DNA of 64,000 bases, taken from Liolophura sinensis. Its lineage: Eukaryota > Mollusca > Polyplacophora > Chitonida > Chitonidae. The stretch spans positions 18,465,485 through 18,529,484 of the forward strand of contig NC_088296.1 in the NCBI RefSeq assembly GCF_032854445.1. The letters are read 5' to 3'. Position 1 is the stretch's first letter, and the number at the start of each line of letters is the position of its first letter. The notes under the pieces were generated by a model. It was given only the letters and a program-made list of their open reading frames with translations, had not been told where the DNA came from and ran no database searches. Positions 13,956 to 23,555 of the stretch are shown piece by piece. Made by a program: the position numbers and the translations under genes.

Positions 13956-14018
13956 TAATAGGATCTGTTCCAGCAGAACCTTATATGTTATGTATCCTTA
14001 AATAAGCTCAAATAAGAC

Positions 14019-14157
14019 CATCAAGCCTTCACCTAAACTAACCTCAGCTATATCAAAACATATCCTAGCCAACCACCACTTCGAAATAGACTGGAACACT
14101 GTTAAACCCATCAAAATCAACATAACCAACATCTCAAAAAGGAAGCTAATGGAAGCC
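14019..14157 (+). pseudogene. Penelope-like GIY-YIG end fragment
   Basis: One frame from about 14044 reads SAISKHILANHHFEIDW, a short gap, then SKRKLMEA. This resembles the C-terminal part of the GIY-YIG endonuclease domain of Penelope-like retroelements, where an H-I-D-W motif and an R-K-E segment are typical. Nothing upstream continues the domain and a SINE-A fragment abuts it, so it is a dead fragment. The family call rests on memory of the motif. Confidence 0.4.
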
Positions 14158-14250
14158 AGCATGAGCTGGACTTGAACTCACATCGACCGCATTGGTGAAA
14201 GGCTCCTGGGTTTTTACGCTGCGCTAACGTGCTAAATCAAGTGAGCCACT
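14158..14250 (-). mobile_element. SINE-A head fragment
   Basis: Only the head half is present, from AGCATGAGCTGGACTTGAAC to AGTGAGCCAC. It directly follows the Penelope-like fragment, which suggests insertion into it or a joint deletion. Confidence 0.7.
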
Positions 14251-14394
14251 ATCTGTTCAGAAGATTCAATCGTTTGATAAGTAGGCCGTGTAACAATGCT
14301 GCAAGCACTTTGCTCACCTTTCTCTCCCTTTTTTTCTAAACGTCTCATGTATATACTTATATCAACGCCGACGTTTCATTATAAATGATCGGAA

Positions 14395-14560
14395 CCGTTC
14401 CCGATGGCTCAGTTGGTAGAGCGCCCTCTTCGTGGACAGTAGGTCCAGGGTCAATCCTGGGCCGGGTCACACCTAAGACCTCAAAACAGGAAGTTGTAGC
14501 TTCTTCGCTTGGCATTTAGCATTAATGGGATAGTGCAACGGCTGGTTGAAAATGGACCGA
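14395..14560 (+). mobile_element. SINE-B copy, best tRNA-like head
   Basis: The best preserved head of the B family: GATGGCTCAGTTGGTAGAGC is an A box and GTCCAGGGTCAATCCTGG covers the B-box region. The body continues with ACACCTAAGACC and GGAAGTTGTAGCTTCTTCG. The 3' end is missing. The head could be mistaken for a tRNA gene, but the downstream body is shared with other copies. Confidence 0.75.
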
Positions 14561-15579
14561 TATGCACATTAAGGCATTGTCAGTTGGCTGCAGCATCTCT
14601 AACGGTGACAAAATCCACACTTTATTGCAAACACCAATACAATCCAACATTATATGTTTCAAAATTGTAAAAAAAAAAAATAAAAGATGTAGGAAAACCT
14701 TATTTTAACAACGATTTAATACATCAAATTTGGGCCAAATCCGCGCCTCACCGAAGCCTTACCGCGCCACCTCAACTATTTCCTCGGTAGTCCAATCATG
14801 GGATTGAAGCCTCCGCCTTCTTATCATCGTACTTGCAAAGCCTGTGCATGTGTTATCCATTGTCAAAACTGTTTCAGTTTTGAACCTAGCCTCATCTTAT
14901 GCATGTTCAACGAACGGAAAAACATTCGCAAAAAAAAAAACAAAAAAAACAGAGATCACAAAATATAAGTTTATTATGTTTTTATTGATTTCTGAAAATC
15001 CAATTTAAAACGAATATGTTACTAAAATTTGAAATAAAGTGAAGACCAACTAGCGTAGGGACGTAATCTCTAGTTAAAGGTTTACGTTAAAAATATCATC
15101 CTAGAATGCAAGCACCACGACAAAGTAGGATAAAAAGCCTGCACCGCTGATTGTGTTTATGACAGACGGAAAAAAAATTAACGGCAAATATGCAATCCTC
15201 AATATATTAAAACATATATTCAGTTATATCAGTTGTCAGTGTATACATATTGATAGTTAATATAGTCCAATAGTTCCCTACAATTACAGCCTTTTTTCTG
15301 GCACCGTAAAAGACATTGCGCTTTTCAATAAAACATCGTCACACTCCTGATAAGACGAAAGACACCAAAGTGCCACATTTATATAGGAATACAACTAACA
15401 TTGTAAAATAAAAATATTGGCATATAATATACATAAATTTATCTTTCTTCTCACTCCATATTATGACATCATTAAGACGTCATTCTTCTCAAAATAATTT
15501 CGTAATGAATCCTTAACTTTCTCTCTTTTTTCTGAAAATTAGATTAAAGCTATTTTTCAGCCCGCCGAGACCTTTTTTT
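14561..15579 (-). other. 3' flank and likely 3' UTR of AChBP-like gene
   Basis: AT-rich. The part from about 15460 to 15579 has a relic counterpart at 18900-19049, for example TTCTTCTCAAA followed by AATTTCGT and later TTAAAGCT. This shows that the duplicated unit included the 3' UTR. No exact polyadenylation site can be assigned with confidence. Confidence 0.45.
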
Positions 15580-18500
15580 CTATTCTTCAACACACTTTTT
15601 CGGTCGACGTTGGAATGTGAAGCTATACACTACAGAAGGATACACACTTTCGAATAATTCGCACGTTTTCAACTTGAGTTCTGCGGAGCTGTCGGCAAGG
15701 TTCCAGCTTTGATTAGGAACCAATTCTTTCACGTAGGGTTCTGAACCGTCGACAACCGGGTTCACCTCGCTGCCATCGTGCGACCAGGACCCAATAATCA
15801 GGGTGCATGTCACGTTGTTGTTGTTGTCGCTTGTCTGACACGGCACCTTTATTCTGACCGCTGGCACCAGCATGACTTCTCCGCTTGAGTACAGTAAAGC
15901 GGTTCGTGCGGTGAGGTATTCGATTGGTGCCAAACTGATCAAACAAACGAAAATGACAAAGTCAGGATGAAGTAAAGACAAGTTTTTAAACTTAGAACCA
16001 ATGTGTAATACTTGTAAAAGATATTAAGAGGTATCGTTGTGCCTCTTTTGTTTTCTGTTTGTATGTTTGCTGCAAATTGCTAAGTAGGCTAAATTTTAAA
16101 TTTCTATTTACACTAACTGTAAGTCGAGTTTAAGACCCCAGAGATTTAACAAAAAGTGATAAATCAAACGGACGGTTGTAACTTTGACCACTCAATAATT
16201 CAACAGAAGTTGAACAAATTAGACACAGTGTAGTTTCTGTGTCATGAACAGTACCGTTGTCATAATTTTAAGCGAGTAATATTTGTTTACTTATTTGATT
16301 GGTGCTTTTACGCCGTACTCAAGAATATTTCACTTATACGACGGCGGCCAGCATTATGATGGGAGAAAACCGCCCAGAGCCCAGGGGAAACCCACGACCA
16401 TCCACAGCTTGCTGCCACCGAGGAATATGGTTCATAACTGAGGTCGCTGAACTAAAAAGGCACGCCTTGTCTCTCGACAAGATGACATTTCCGTCACGAT
16501 TTTTTCAACAACAAAAACAGTGTCACGTTAGCCCTGTCTGTTAAGCCGTTGTAAGTTAGAAGGGTGGAGCTGAAACAACACACTAACCTCAGGTGGCATG
16601 CACTCGATGTCCCGCTGCATGATCGTACTCGTGACCTCTACGGTCATGTATTAAACATCCTACCTTCCTATATCGTCGTCCTGTTATCTGTCAGTGTGAA
16701 GTTTGAGTATACTCATCGCTGATGAGTCGACTGATTATCGCAGTAAAGCGTAATCCACGCTAACATACCAGTTTAGCAATGGAATTCACTTCCGGGTTGG
16801 AGAAGACCTGCCATGTTTGATGACGTGCCCAGACGGAAAGTCACGTGGTTTGTTCTATATAGGCACAGACCCCCATTACAACTTCCGTTTTTCGGGAGGG
16901 GAGGAATGCAATTCTGTGTATTTTAGGATAAAAAGTCTATTTTTTGCAGTCAGCCTGCCGTTTTTGGTGTACAGGTGCATGTTTGATATCAAAATGATGG
17001 AAATTGTCTAAGGTTTGGACAGGTATGAGTTTTAATGGTGAAAGTTTGGAATTCTGGGCGAGAGGACACAAGGAGTTAGGTGGTGATGAAGCTGCGAGTG
17101 AGGTTCCCTTGGCGTTGCCAAGCAATGGCTTCTTTCTCACAGGCTGGGGCAGGTATGCACCAAAGCTTATTGGCCACGAAATGTTTGGGGCTGAGCTACA
17201 GGGCTAAACGTTAACATCGTCACCTATGGAAAATTAATGGGGGGGGGGGGGATCTGTGGGCATATAAAGCAGGCGACTGCGGGGACTTTGTTTGAGATCA
17301 GAGCATCGAGCAGTGAGGGAAAAAGAAGCAAGATGGTGCGGTGCATGTCTAGATCCTTGATTCCCGGGGGCGTTTAACTGTCGCTTATGTAGGCTAACCG
17401 GGAGAGAGTTATGCTAGCACAGAACGAACGGCGTGAAACCCTTGCGTACTGATTTTCCTTAACAGGAGCGTCGAAGCGCTCTGTGGTCAAGGACTGTGTA
17501 TCTATCTCCCGGCTGACACGGCACCCCTCCCCACACGGCAGTCCTGGTTTCTTTTAGCCCTGCGCAGTATCTCCCGTTTACAAGGACTGTGTAGATACAC
17601 AGTCCTTGACCTGTATACGAGTCTGGGGAACAGTTACACTGGTCCCTACAGAATTCGGACTTACAAGGCACGGGTATCCACACCGAGAAGTAATACCATC
17701 TTGGCCTTTACAGATGGGGAGTCCGCAGACTTGGCTAGGTAGTATAAATACTGTACAGGCCCAATAGGGTGACTGACCAGCGTTTATATACATATGAGAC
17801 TAGGCTTTATAGCTCATGTCCAAGCGTATATATAAGGTGGGCCGCTCGTCTTTGATCTCTCCTCAGCGGAAGTTAAACACCAACCCGCCGCCTCAGGGCC
17901 TGGTTGGTGAGTTGCCCGGGCTGCTGTGGGGACGGCGTGCAGTGTTACCCGGAAGATACTGCGCAGGGCTGAAGGAAACCGAAACTGCCGTGTAAGGACG
18001 GGATGCCGTGTCAGCTGGAAGATACTCCGCAGGGCTGAAGGAGACTGGGACTGTCGTGTACTAGTCGCAGGAGAGCGACGGAAGCTAACTGGGCTGCTGG
18101 TGTCAACGTGTTTACGGTAGTTACCAAAGTTGCCGTGACGGACTGAGTTGCCGCGGTCGCTGTGAGGGACGAGGTTGCCGGGCCGACGGGAGAGCACAGT
18201 GGCGACTACGTATAGACAGGGTTAAACTGAGTTGTAGAATAGGTTTTATTACATGGATTGTACTTGGGAACACTGTTGTATTTTCACAGAATAAATTCCA
18301 TCATTGTTGTTGTAGTAACATTTGAAATTTGTCTTCACTGGTTATTACCGTATTCTTCCCCGACCTCTCTGACTACACCAGGTCAGGTTGAATTGGGTTT
18401 CCTGTTGTGGCTAGGTCTGTGCTTAGATACACGTTACCATGTTCAGCCTAAGGGTATACGCTACAATACTGATCTCAGATCACATTTACTCACCCGTTGT

Positions 18501-20340
18501 ACACTTCGAAATCCGGTGCCCACACCTTATCAGCCGGAAGTAAGAGCTTCTTTGGCCCAAGCGAATCCCATGAGACGCGAGGATCTTTATACGACTGTAA
18601 ACAAGAAAGGAGTCGATTTGCTTGTTTATTATTTACTTATAGGTGAAACATAAGCATTTCCATCAGTGACAAAAACGTTGTTTTGCAAGTTAATATCAAT
18701 TTTGTTATTAAAGTTTCATGTGTCACACCCAAACTCCATGGAGATGAAAAAAAAACAATTTTTGTTTTATGACACAAATCTGACGTCAGCGGAATGACGT
18801 CAAAATACAGTGTTGCATAGTAACGCACTTAGCATAGTAGAAATAGAAATATTCGTCTATAAAAAAACATGAGCTTTACCTACATTCGCAATCAATATTA
18901 GGACACCGTCCTGACGCTATTCTTCTCAAACAATTTCGTGAAGAACACTTGTAGTGTCCTTGTTCCTCAAAATCTGTTTAAAGCTGTTTTCTCCAATCCC
19001 CTGAGATCATTCTTTTTTATATGTAAACAATGGCGAAGATATAATTTCTTTACTCAACACACTCTTTATGCTGAGGCTGGAATGTAAAGCTATACACCAC
19101 ACTAGTTTTACGCCATGCTCAGGTAATATTTGACATATGCGATGGTGGGAGGAAACCAGCAGACCCTGGGGGAGACCCACTACAATTGGCAAAACGGTGG
19201 AAGACCTTTGCACGTACGGCTGGAGAGGAAGCCAACATGAGGTGGACTTGAACTCACAGCGACCGTATTGTAAGAGGCTCCTGGGTAATTGCGGTCTCAA
19301 GACCTCGCCACATTTCAATCCAATACCCACCTGTTGCATGTAGAAAGTGGCGTCTAGGAACCGCTGCTTTGTGTTCACCTCAACGATGTTGATTAGGTGG
19401 AGACTGAGGGAGACATTGCTGTACTGAGGGTCCACTTCACCAGGAGCAACAAGATTCACGCTCTCATCCAGCGTGCGGAGCAAGTTCTTGTATTGTGCGG
19501 TTGGGTCACTGCACACCACATGCCTGGATTTATAAAAAAAAATAACAAAGCTCGCTAAATTTGGAGTTTTTAGTGTTTTACACACACCTTAATTTTTGAC
19601 GTATTTTCTTACGTACTCCAAAATATTGCACCTATTCATTTGACGGCTTTCAACTTTACGACCGCGGAAGTAGGCAATATGAGCATCGCGACCGCTGTGT
19701 GAACTCAAACCTTTAGTTTGAGGTCGAACTGAAATTTATTTGCAACGTGCAAAACACGAGTTGTTTTCATTAGCCTGTTTTCCACATATTAAAGTAATTT
19801 TCAAGCGCTTAGTTTCCTTTTTAAACTAAAACAATACCAAAATATTTTTAATATTAATCAGAGGTTTTTTTTAGTATAAAGTAAAAACAGTTTATAGTAT
19901 AAAGTTAAAACTTTAAAACTTATCCTCTTGCTAATATCTGTACAGCGAAATAGGACATCAAAAATATTTTTAGCTAATTTTAACTTACACTCTCAGCTAC
20001 ATTCGTGGAAAATTTAAAAACATTATGTTACAAAATAAGCAAGAAAAAGTGATTTACCTGATCTTAAGACTTTCCTTCAGAGAGTCTGTTCTAAAAACCG
20101 CATCATGAATGTTCAGCTTACGCCACAGTTTACCGATATAGGTATTTATTTATTTTATACACTCTTATAATCCGGCAGCTTTTAATCTCAGTTTTAGATG
20201 GAGTTAATAGGTTAGATCTTAGGTAGGTCAAAACTGGTGAATTTTAATAAAAATTTAATGTAGCAATTCTGTTCTGTCACCTACCCAAAAAGGATCAGTG
20301 CAGCTGTGGCCAAACCCAGTACAGCTCCGTTGATAATCAT
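15580..20340 (-). CDS. Secreted acetylcholine-binding-protein-like, 5 exons
   Basis: Exons, all minus strand: 20340-20285, 20090-20058, 19523-19331, 18594-18494 and 15934-15580. They have GT-AG borders and matching phases and total 738 nt (245 residues). Residues 1-18 are a hydrophobic signal peptide. Residues 67-80 (VSLSLHLINIVEVN) are the first strands of the Cys-loop receptor fold. Exon 4 holds W103 and the loop A motif WAPDFEVYN (119-127). Exon 5 holds YSSGEV (143-148), a short Cys-loop C160-C171, loop B Trp in GSWSH (176-180), and it ends RRPKKCVEE with no membrane segment. This matches soluble AChBPs, pentameric modulators of cholinergic signalling in molluscs (usually about 230 residues). 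Loop C has a single C219 instead of the vicinal pair, loop C Tyr185 appears to be Leu, and the loop D Trp appears to be Tyr. Acetylcholine binding is therefore uncertain. Exon 2 (33 nt) is the weakest exon. N66, N168 and N202 are in N-x-S/T sequons. Confidence 0.85.
16288..16450 (-). mobile_element. SINE-A copy in AChBP-like intron 4
   Basis: Inverted copy from TTATTTGATTGGTGC through ATACGACGGCGGCCAGC to CATCCACAGCTTGCTGCC. The head half is missing. Confidence 0.8.
17529..17995. repeat. Inverted repeat pair inside GC-rich element
   Basis: The segment 17529-17577 (with AGCCCTGCGCAGTATCTCCC) is repeated in inverted form at about 17945-17995 (GGAAGATACTGCGCAGGGCT). The latter is followed by a direct, diverged repeat at about 18012-18060. 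The arms could form a long hairpin in RNA. Confidence 0.6.
17580..17607. repeat. 12-bp arm palindrome
   Basis: CAAGGACTGTGT, a four-base loop AGAT, then ACACAGTCCTTG: a perfect inverted repeat with 12-bp arms. A related sequence (CAAGGACTGTGTATCTAT) occurs near 17488. Its role is unknown. Confidence 0.8.
18890..19104 (-). pseudogene. Relic last exon and 3' UTR of AChBP-like duplicate
   Basis: Read on the minus strand, 19103-19050 encodes VVYSFTFQPQHKECVE and a stop. This aligns with the end of the intact gene (VVYSFTFQRRPKKCVEE). The sequence beyond the stop, down to about 18890, matches the 3' flank of the intact gene. The upstream part of the exon is gone, replaced by the SINE-A at 19105-19297. 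The relic sits inside intron 3 of the intact gene. Confidence 0.8.
19105..19297 (-). mobile_element. SINE-A copy at duplication scar
   Basis: Inverted copy from AGTTTTACGCCATGCTCAGG to GAGAGGCTCCTGGGTAATT. It abuts the relic last exon on one side and lies about 35 bp from exon 3 of the AChBP-like gene on the other. It marks the spot where exon 4 and most of exon 5 of the duplicate are missing. Confidence 0.8.
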
Positions 20341-20394
20341 GTCGTCGAGGTTTCGGTGGTTCGCGGAAGAGTCGTGCCCAATCCCGAGTACAAT

Positions 20395-20406
20395 GTTATA
20401 TATAAC
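20395..20406 (-). promoter_or_regulatory. TATA box candidate of AChBP-like gene
   Basis: GTTATATATAAC lies about 55 bp upstream of the ATG at 20340 on the minus strand. A transcript starting about 30 bp downstream would have a leader of roughly 30 nt, which is a plausible geometry. No experimental support. Confidence 0.4.
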
Positions 20407-20779
20407 TGCCACGAATGAACGAGAAAATAATTGCATAATTTGGTACGAAGACAGGATATTTGGCCTGTCAAAAATTAGAACGACAGGATGAAATTGAATT
20501 GTTCGCGAAATAGCCTGGGAATTTTCAGACCGGTAATTCTCTAGCCAAAATCCCTGAGTGCACTTGTCTGTTAGGAAGAGCCTTTGGCATTTACATCAAA
20601 TACGGATTCATTATTAATACACTGAATTGGATTACGCTTGTCGCCATACAGAAAATTTGTCAATGGCCGTCTGAAGTCATGTTTCATGTCACGTCGACTT
20701 CATGCACAACATGATTAGTTTTATCTGTTTACCTTACAATGACCCGAAGAACCCAGTAAATTGACATTTGTTATATCCT

Positions 20780-20935
20780 GGGGGTCGGGCAGCAGCCTGG
20801 GGATGGCTGTGGGTTTCCCCCGGACTCTGCGTGGTTTCCTTCTACTGTAATGCTTGCCGCCGTCGTATAAGTGAAATATTCCTGAGTACGGCGCAAAACA
20901 CAAATCAGATCAACAAATAAATATAAGCAAGTGTA
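20780..20935 (+). mobile_element. SINE-A copy, 5'-truncated
   Basis: Contains GGGCAGCAGCCTGGGGATGG, the GCCGCCGTCGTATAAGTG core and an AACAAATAAATA tail. It lies just upstream of the AChBP-like promoter. Confidence 0.8.
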
Positions 20936-21324
20936 TAATCGAAGCACGAAGCAATTTTATATTGTTGTCTCACAGTAATAAATAACGTGTTAACTCAACA
21001 ACTAGGGTAACTATTCATTATCACTTGTGGCTTCAACTTCCACCAGATTTTCACATTTTTTATTTCCACCTAAAGAATCAAAAACACTAACGCAACCGAC
21101 CATGGAGGATATGAACTTGTAATGACGACTTTCCCCCCACACCCAAACATTACAGTAGACCGCCAACCTGCGAAGTACCAATCAGCTGGCGTCTTTAGCA
21201 GATAGAAATCATTGGGAGACCAATGTAATAAGTTCTAACCATGTGAAAGATTTACAGCTCGGACAGTACTATATGTGTGAATGCATGATTGGAGCTTAAG
21301 GTCTTAGTTAACAAAAGCAGTTTC
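20936..21324. other. Intergenic, no gene recognised
   Basis: No open frame, repeat or RNA structure that I can support. Confidence 0.5.
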
Positions 21325-21700
21325 TACTCGTTTCGGATGTTGAATGTGTGGGCTTGACGTGAGAGACGAGTCAAGGATGTTTTAACACACGCTTTTAAAA
21401 ACTCTCTCCAGGATCAGCTCTGTGTTGGCTCTGGGAGTTGGTTTTTGTACACCAGCAGCTCTCAAGTGACGAAGGAACGAGGCATGTACGTTTTGCTTGG
21501 TGTTCTTCCTTCAAAACCATCCTGCCAATGTCCGCCGGTGAATAGCTGCTCTGACTCGTTTTCGATTTTTGAATGTGTGGGCTTGACGCCAGAGACAAGT
21601 CGGAAATCTCTTAACATTCACGTCTTAGAAACTCTTATCAGGTTCGGCCCGAGTCTTGGCTTTGTATGTTAACAGCTTTGGAGTAACGAAGGAATAAGAA
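21325..21700 (+). repeat. Two diverged direct repeats, 229 bp apart
   Basis: GAATGTGTGGGCTTGACG occurs at 21342 and 21571, and similarity continues for about 150 bp on either side (GAGACGAGTC/GAGACAAGTC, AACTCTCTCCAGG/AACTCTTATCAGG, GTGACGAAGGAACGAG/GTAACGAAGGAATAAG). An old tandem duplication of non-coding sequence. Confidence 0.7.
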
Positions 21701-21984
21701 GACGACATGGTTCGGAGACGGATGATAATGTTTAATTTATTACAACAATCATACTCTTCTGATACACAACACACACCTTAATCGGTTTGTCAAGCATTAT
21801 TACTGACACAGTAAATGTATTTAAGATATCAAATCCACATTGAGCCAAGACGTTGTAAACAGCACTGTTACATAAGCGACTTACTTCAGTGGCATTTAAA
21901 CTTTTAACACATAGCACCAATCCGTTTAACAAATATAACCATCGTATTTAACATGGCATGAAGGGTATTCATACAATTAAGGCA

Positions 21985-22265
21985 TAGAGCATGAAGAGTA
22001 AAACCAGAGCAGCGACGACAGTGTGACAGACGTACAGTGTAGAGAGTAAACCAGAGCAGCGACGACAGTGTGACAGACGTGCAGCATGGAGAGTAAACCA
22101 GAGCAGCGACGACGGTGTGATAGACGTACAGCGTAGAGAGTAAACCAGAGCAGCGACGACGGTGTGACAGACGTACAGCGTAGAGAGTAAACCAGAGCAG
22201 CGACGACAGTGTGACAGACGTGCAGCATAGAGAGTAAACCAGAGCACCGACGACGGTGGTGATAG
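21985..22265 (+). repeat. 47-bp tandem repeat, about 6 units
   Basis: Unit AGAGTAAACCAGAGCAGCGA followed by CGACAGTGTGACAGACGT and CAGCATAG, period 47 bp. Because 47 is not a multiple of three, the minus-strand frames that cross it (up to 122 codons) repeat the same peptide patterns in all three frames. They are not evidence of a protein. Confidence 0.9.
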
Positions 22266-22800
22266 CTGGCAAATGGTCTAACGTAACCGGTGCAATACCA
22301 CCTCTTGTGATTACCTCAGTCAGAGTTTTATTCTAACTGTCCATGTAAATGCATAAATAGTAGCAATTTACATGCCCCTAGCACTATGGCCTACGAAAAA
22401 TTAGGTGAAAAAATGCAGTGATATTGATTGCAATTTATTAGACGTCATTGGTCTAGAAATGCTGTGTTGTCATCACATTTAACATACAACCACATTAAAA
22501 CAATACAAAGGCACCAGGCCTCGGGAATGATGAGCCCACCAGCAGAATCATGGTTCATGGAGGAATACAGTATAATGAAAGACGTACAGCATAGAGAGTA
22601 AGACCAGAGCAGTGACGACAGTGTGAAAGCTGGAAAATGATCACATGTAACCGGTGAAATACGGCCCCTGTCAATTTACCTCAGTCAGGCCTTTATTCGA
22701 ACTGTTCAAGTAAATGCGTGTATAGTAGCAAATCACAAGCCCCCTAGCACCATGGTTTAAGCAGAATTAGGTAAAAAAGGCAGTGATGTTAATTGCAGAC
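22215..22800 (+). repeat. Duplicated block: last 47-bp unit plus repeat D
   Basis: The segment about 22215-22440 (a 47-bp unit, then GTAACCGGTG, then repeat D) is present again at about 22575-22800 with substitutions. The D parts share TTACCTCAGTCAG, GTAAATGC and CCCCTAGCAC. This suggests that the tandem unit and repeat D are parts of one composite element. Confidence 0.7.
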
Positions 22801-23384
22801 TGACGACAGGGGCGTGTCTTTGTATAGACTCTACCCTCAATTAAACCCTGTGTTGTCATCACATACAATCACATTATTCACGATCCATGCATTACCAATC
22901 TCCGATACGTACGAGTAGACTCTTTTAGTAATGAAGATACAGATATATACAGAATATGTTCGGCTGAGCGTAAAGAGTCTTCAGGTAATATTGAACTATG
23001 TCAACTCTGTTGTATCTCTAAAATAAAATAGATCCGGTAGACAACATAAAACTGATAGGCATTTACATGTTAAAATAAAAACGGCTATCTGACCAGCCTT
23101 GTAGACATGTCATACGTTTTCTATAAAACACCAGTGTATTGGAGAAAATGTGGAAAAGATTTACTGAAGACGTCCTTGTAAAAAGGATGCCAGCCTATGT
23201 TTTAATAAAAAAAAAGTGTGGGTGTTTAGTCCCACCATATACATGTAACGTGTTTTATGGATAAGACGACTTAGTTCAAATAAAAACAGCAAAGTGTTTG
23301 CTCATTGATGCGTGTGTGTTGTATAAATACATGTAATGCCTCGTTAATATTTGCAGGGTGCTAAAGGATTCTCTATCTTATGAT
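22801..23384. other. Intergenic, no gene recognised
   Basis: AT-rich sequence without supported features. Confidence 0.5.
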
Positions 23385-23555
23385 TCCGGGCAGAGGTCGC
23401 AGGAAACCCATGACCATCCCACGACAGGCCTTCCCACGTACGGCTGGAGAGGAAGCCAGCATGAGCTGGACTTGAACTCACAGAGAAAGTATTGGTGAGA
23501 GTCTACTAAGTCAAAGCGCCGCTCTAGCTCGCTAACCACTCGGCCACGCAAATGC
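23385..23555 (-). mobile_element. SINE-A copy, head half
   Basis: Inverted copy from CCGGGCAGAGGTCGCAGGAA through AGCCAGCATGAGCTGGACTT to the head complement CTCGGCCACGC. The tail part is missing. Confidence 0.8.

Larger units (their letters stand above)
16800..18320 (+). other. GC-rich element in intron 4, possible solo LTR
   Basis: This stretch is clearly richer in G and C than its surroundings. It has two TATA-like sites (TTCTATATAGGC near 16853 and GGCATATAAAGC near 17260), a G run near 17238, several direct and inverted repeats of 40-50 bp, and an AATAAA near 18291 close to TTGTTGTTGTAGTAACA. Promoter plus polyadenylation signal without a coding region suggests a solo LTR or other non-autonomous element. 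I could not define its ends, a target duplication or a primer-binding site. Confidence 0.35.

Noticed and set aside
14400..14470. tRNA gene
   Set aside because: A and B boxes are present, but the sequence continues into a body shared with other SINE-B copies and no closed acceptor stem is visible.
17845..17930. 5S rRNA gene or 5S-derived SINE
   Set aside because: GCGGAAGTTAAACACC recalls the 5S internal promoter, but similarity does not extend to the rest of 5S RNA.
19137..19343. 68-codon plus-strand frame
   Set aside because: Consists of inverted SINE-A sequence plus the complement of AChBP-like exon 3.
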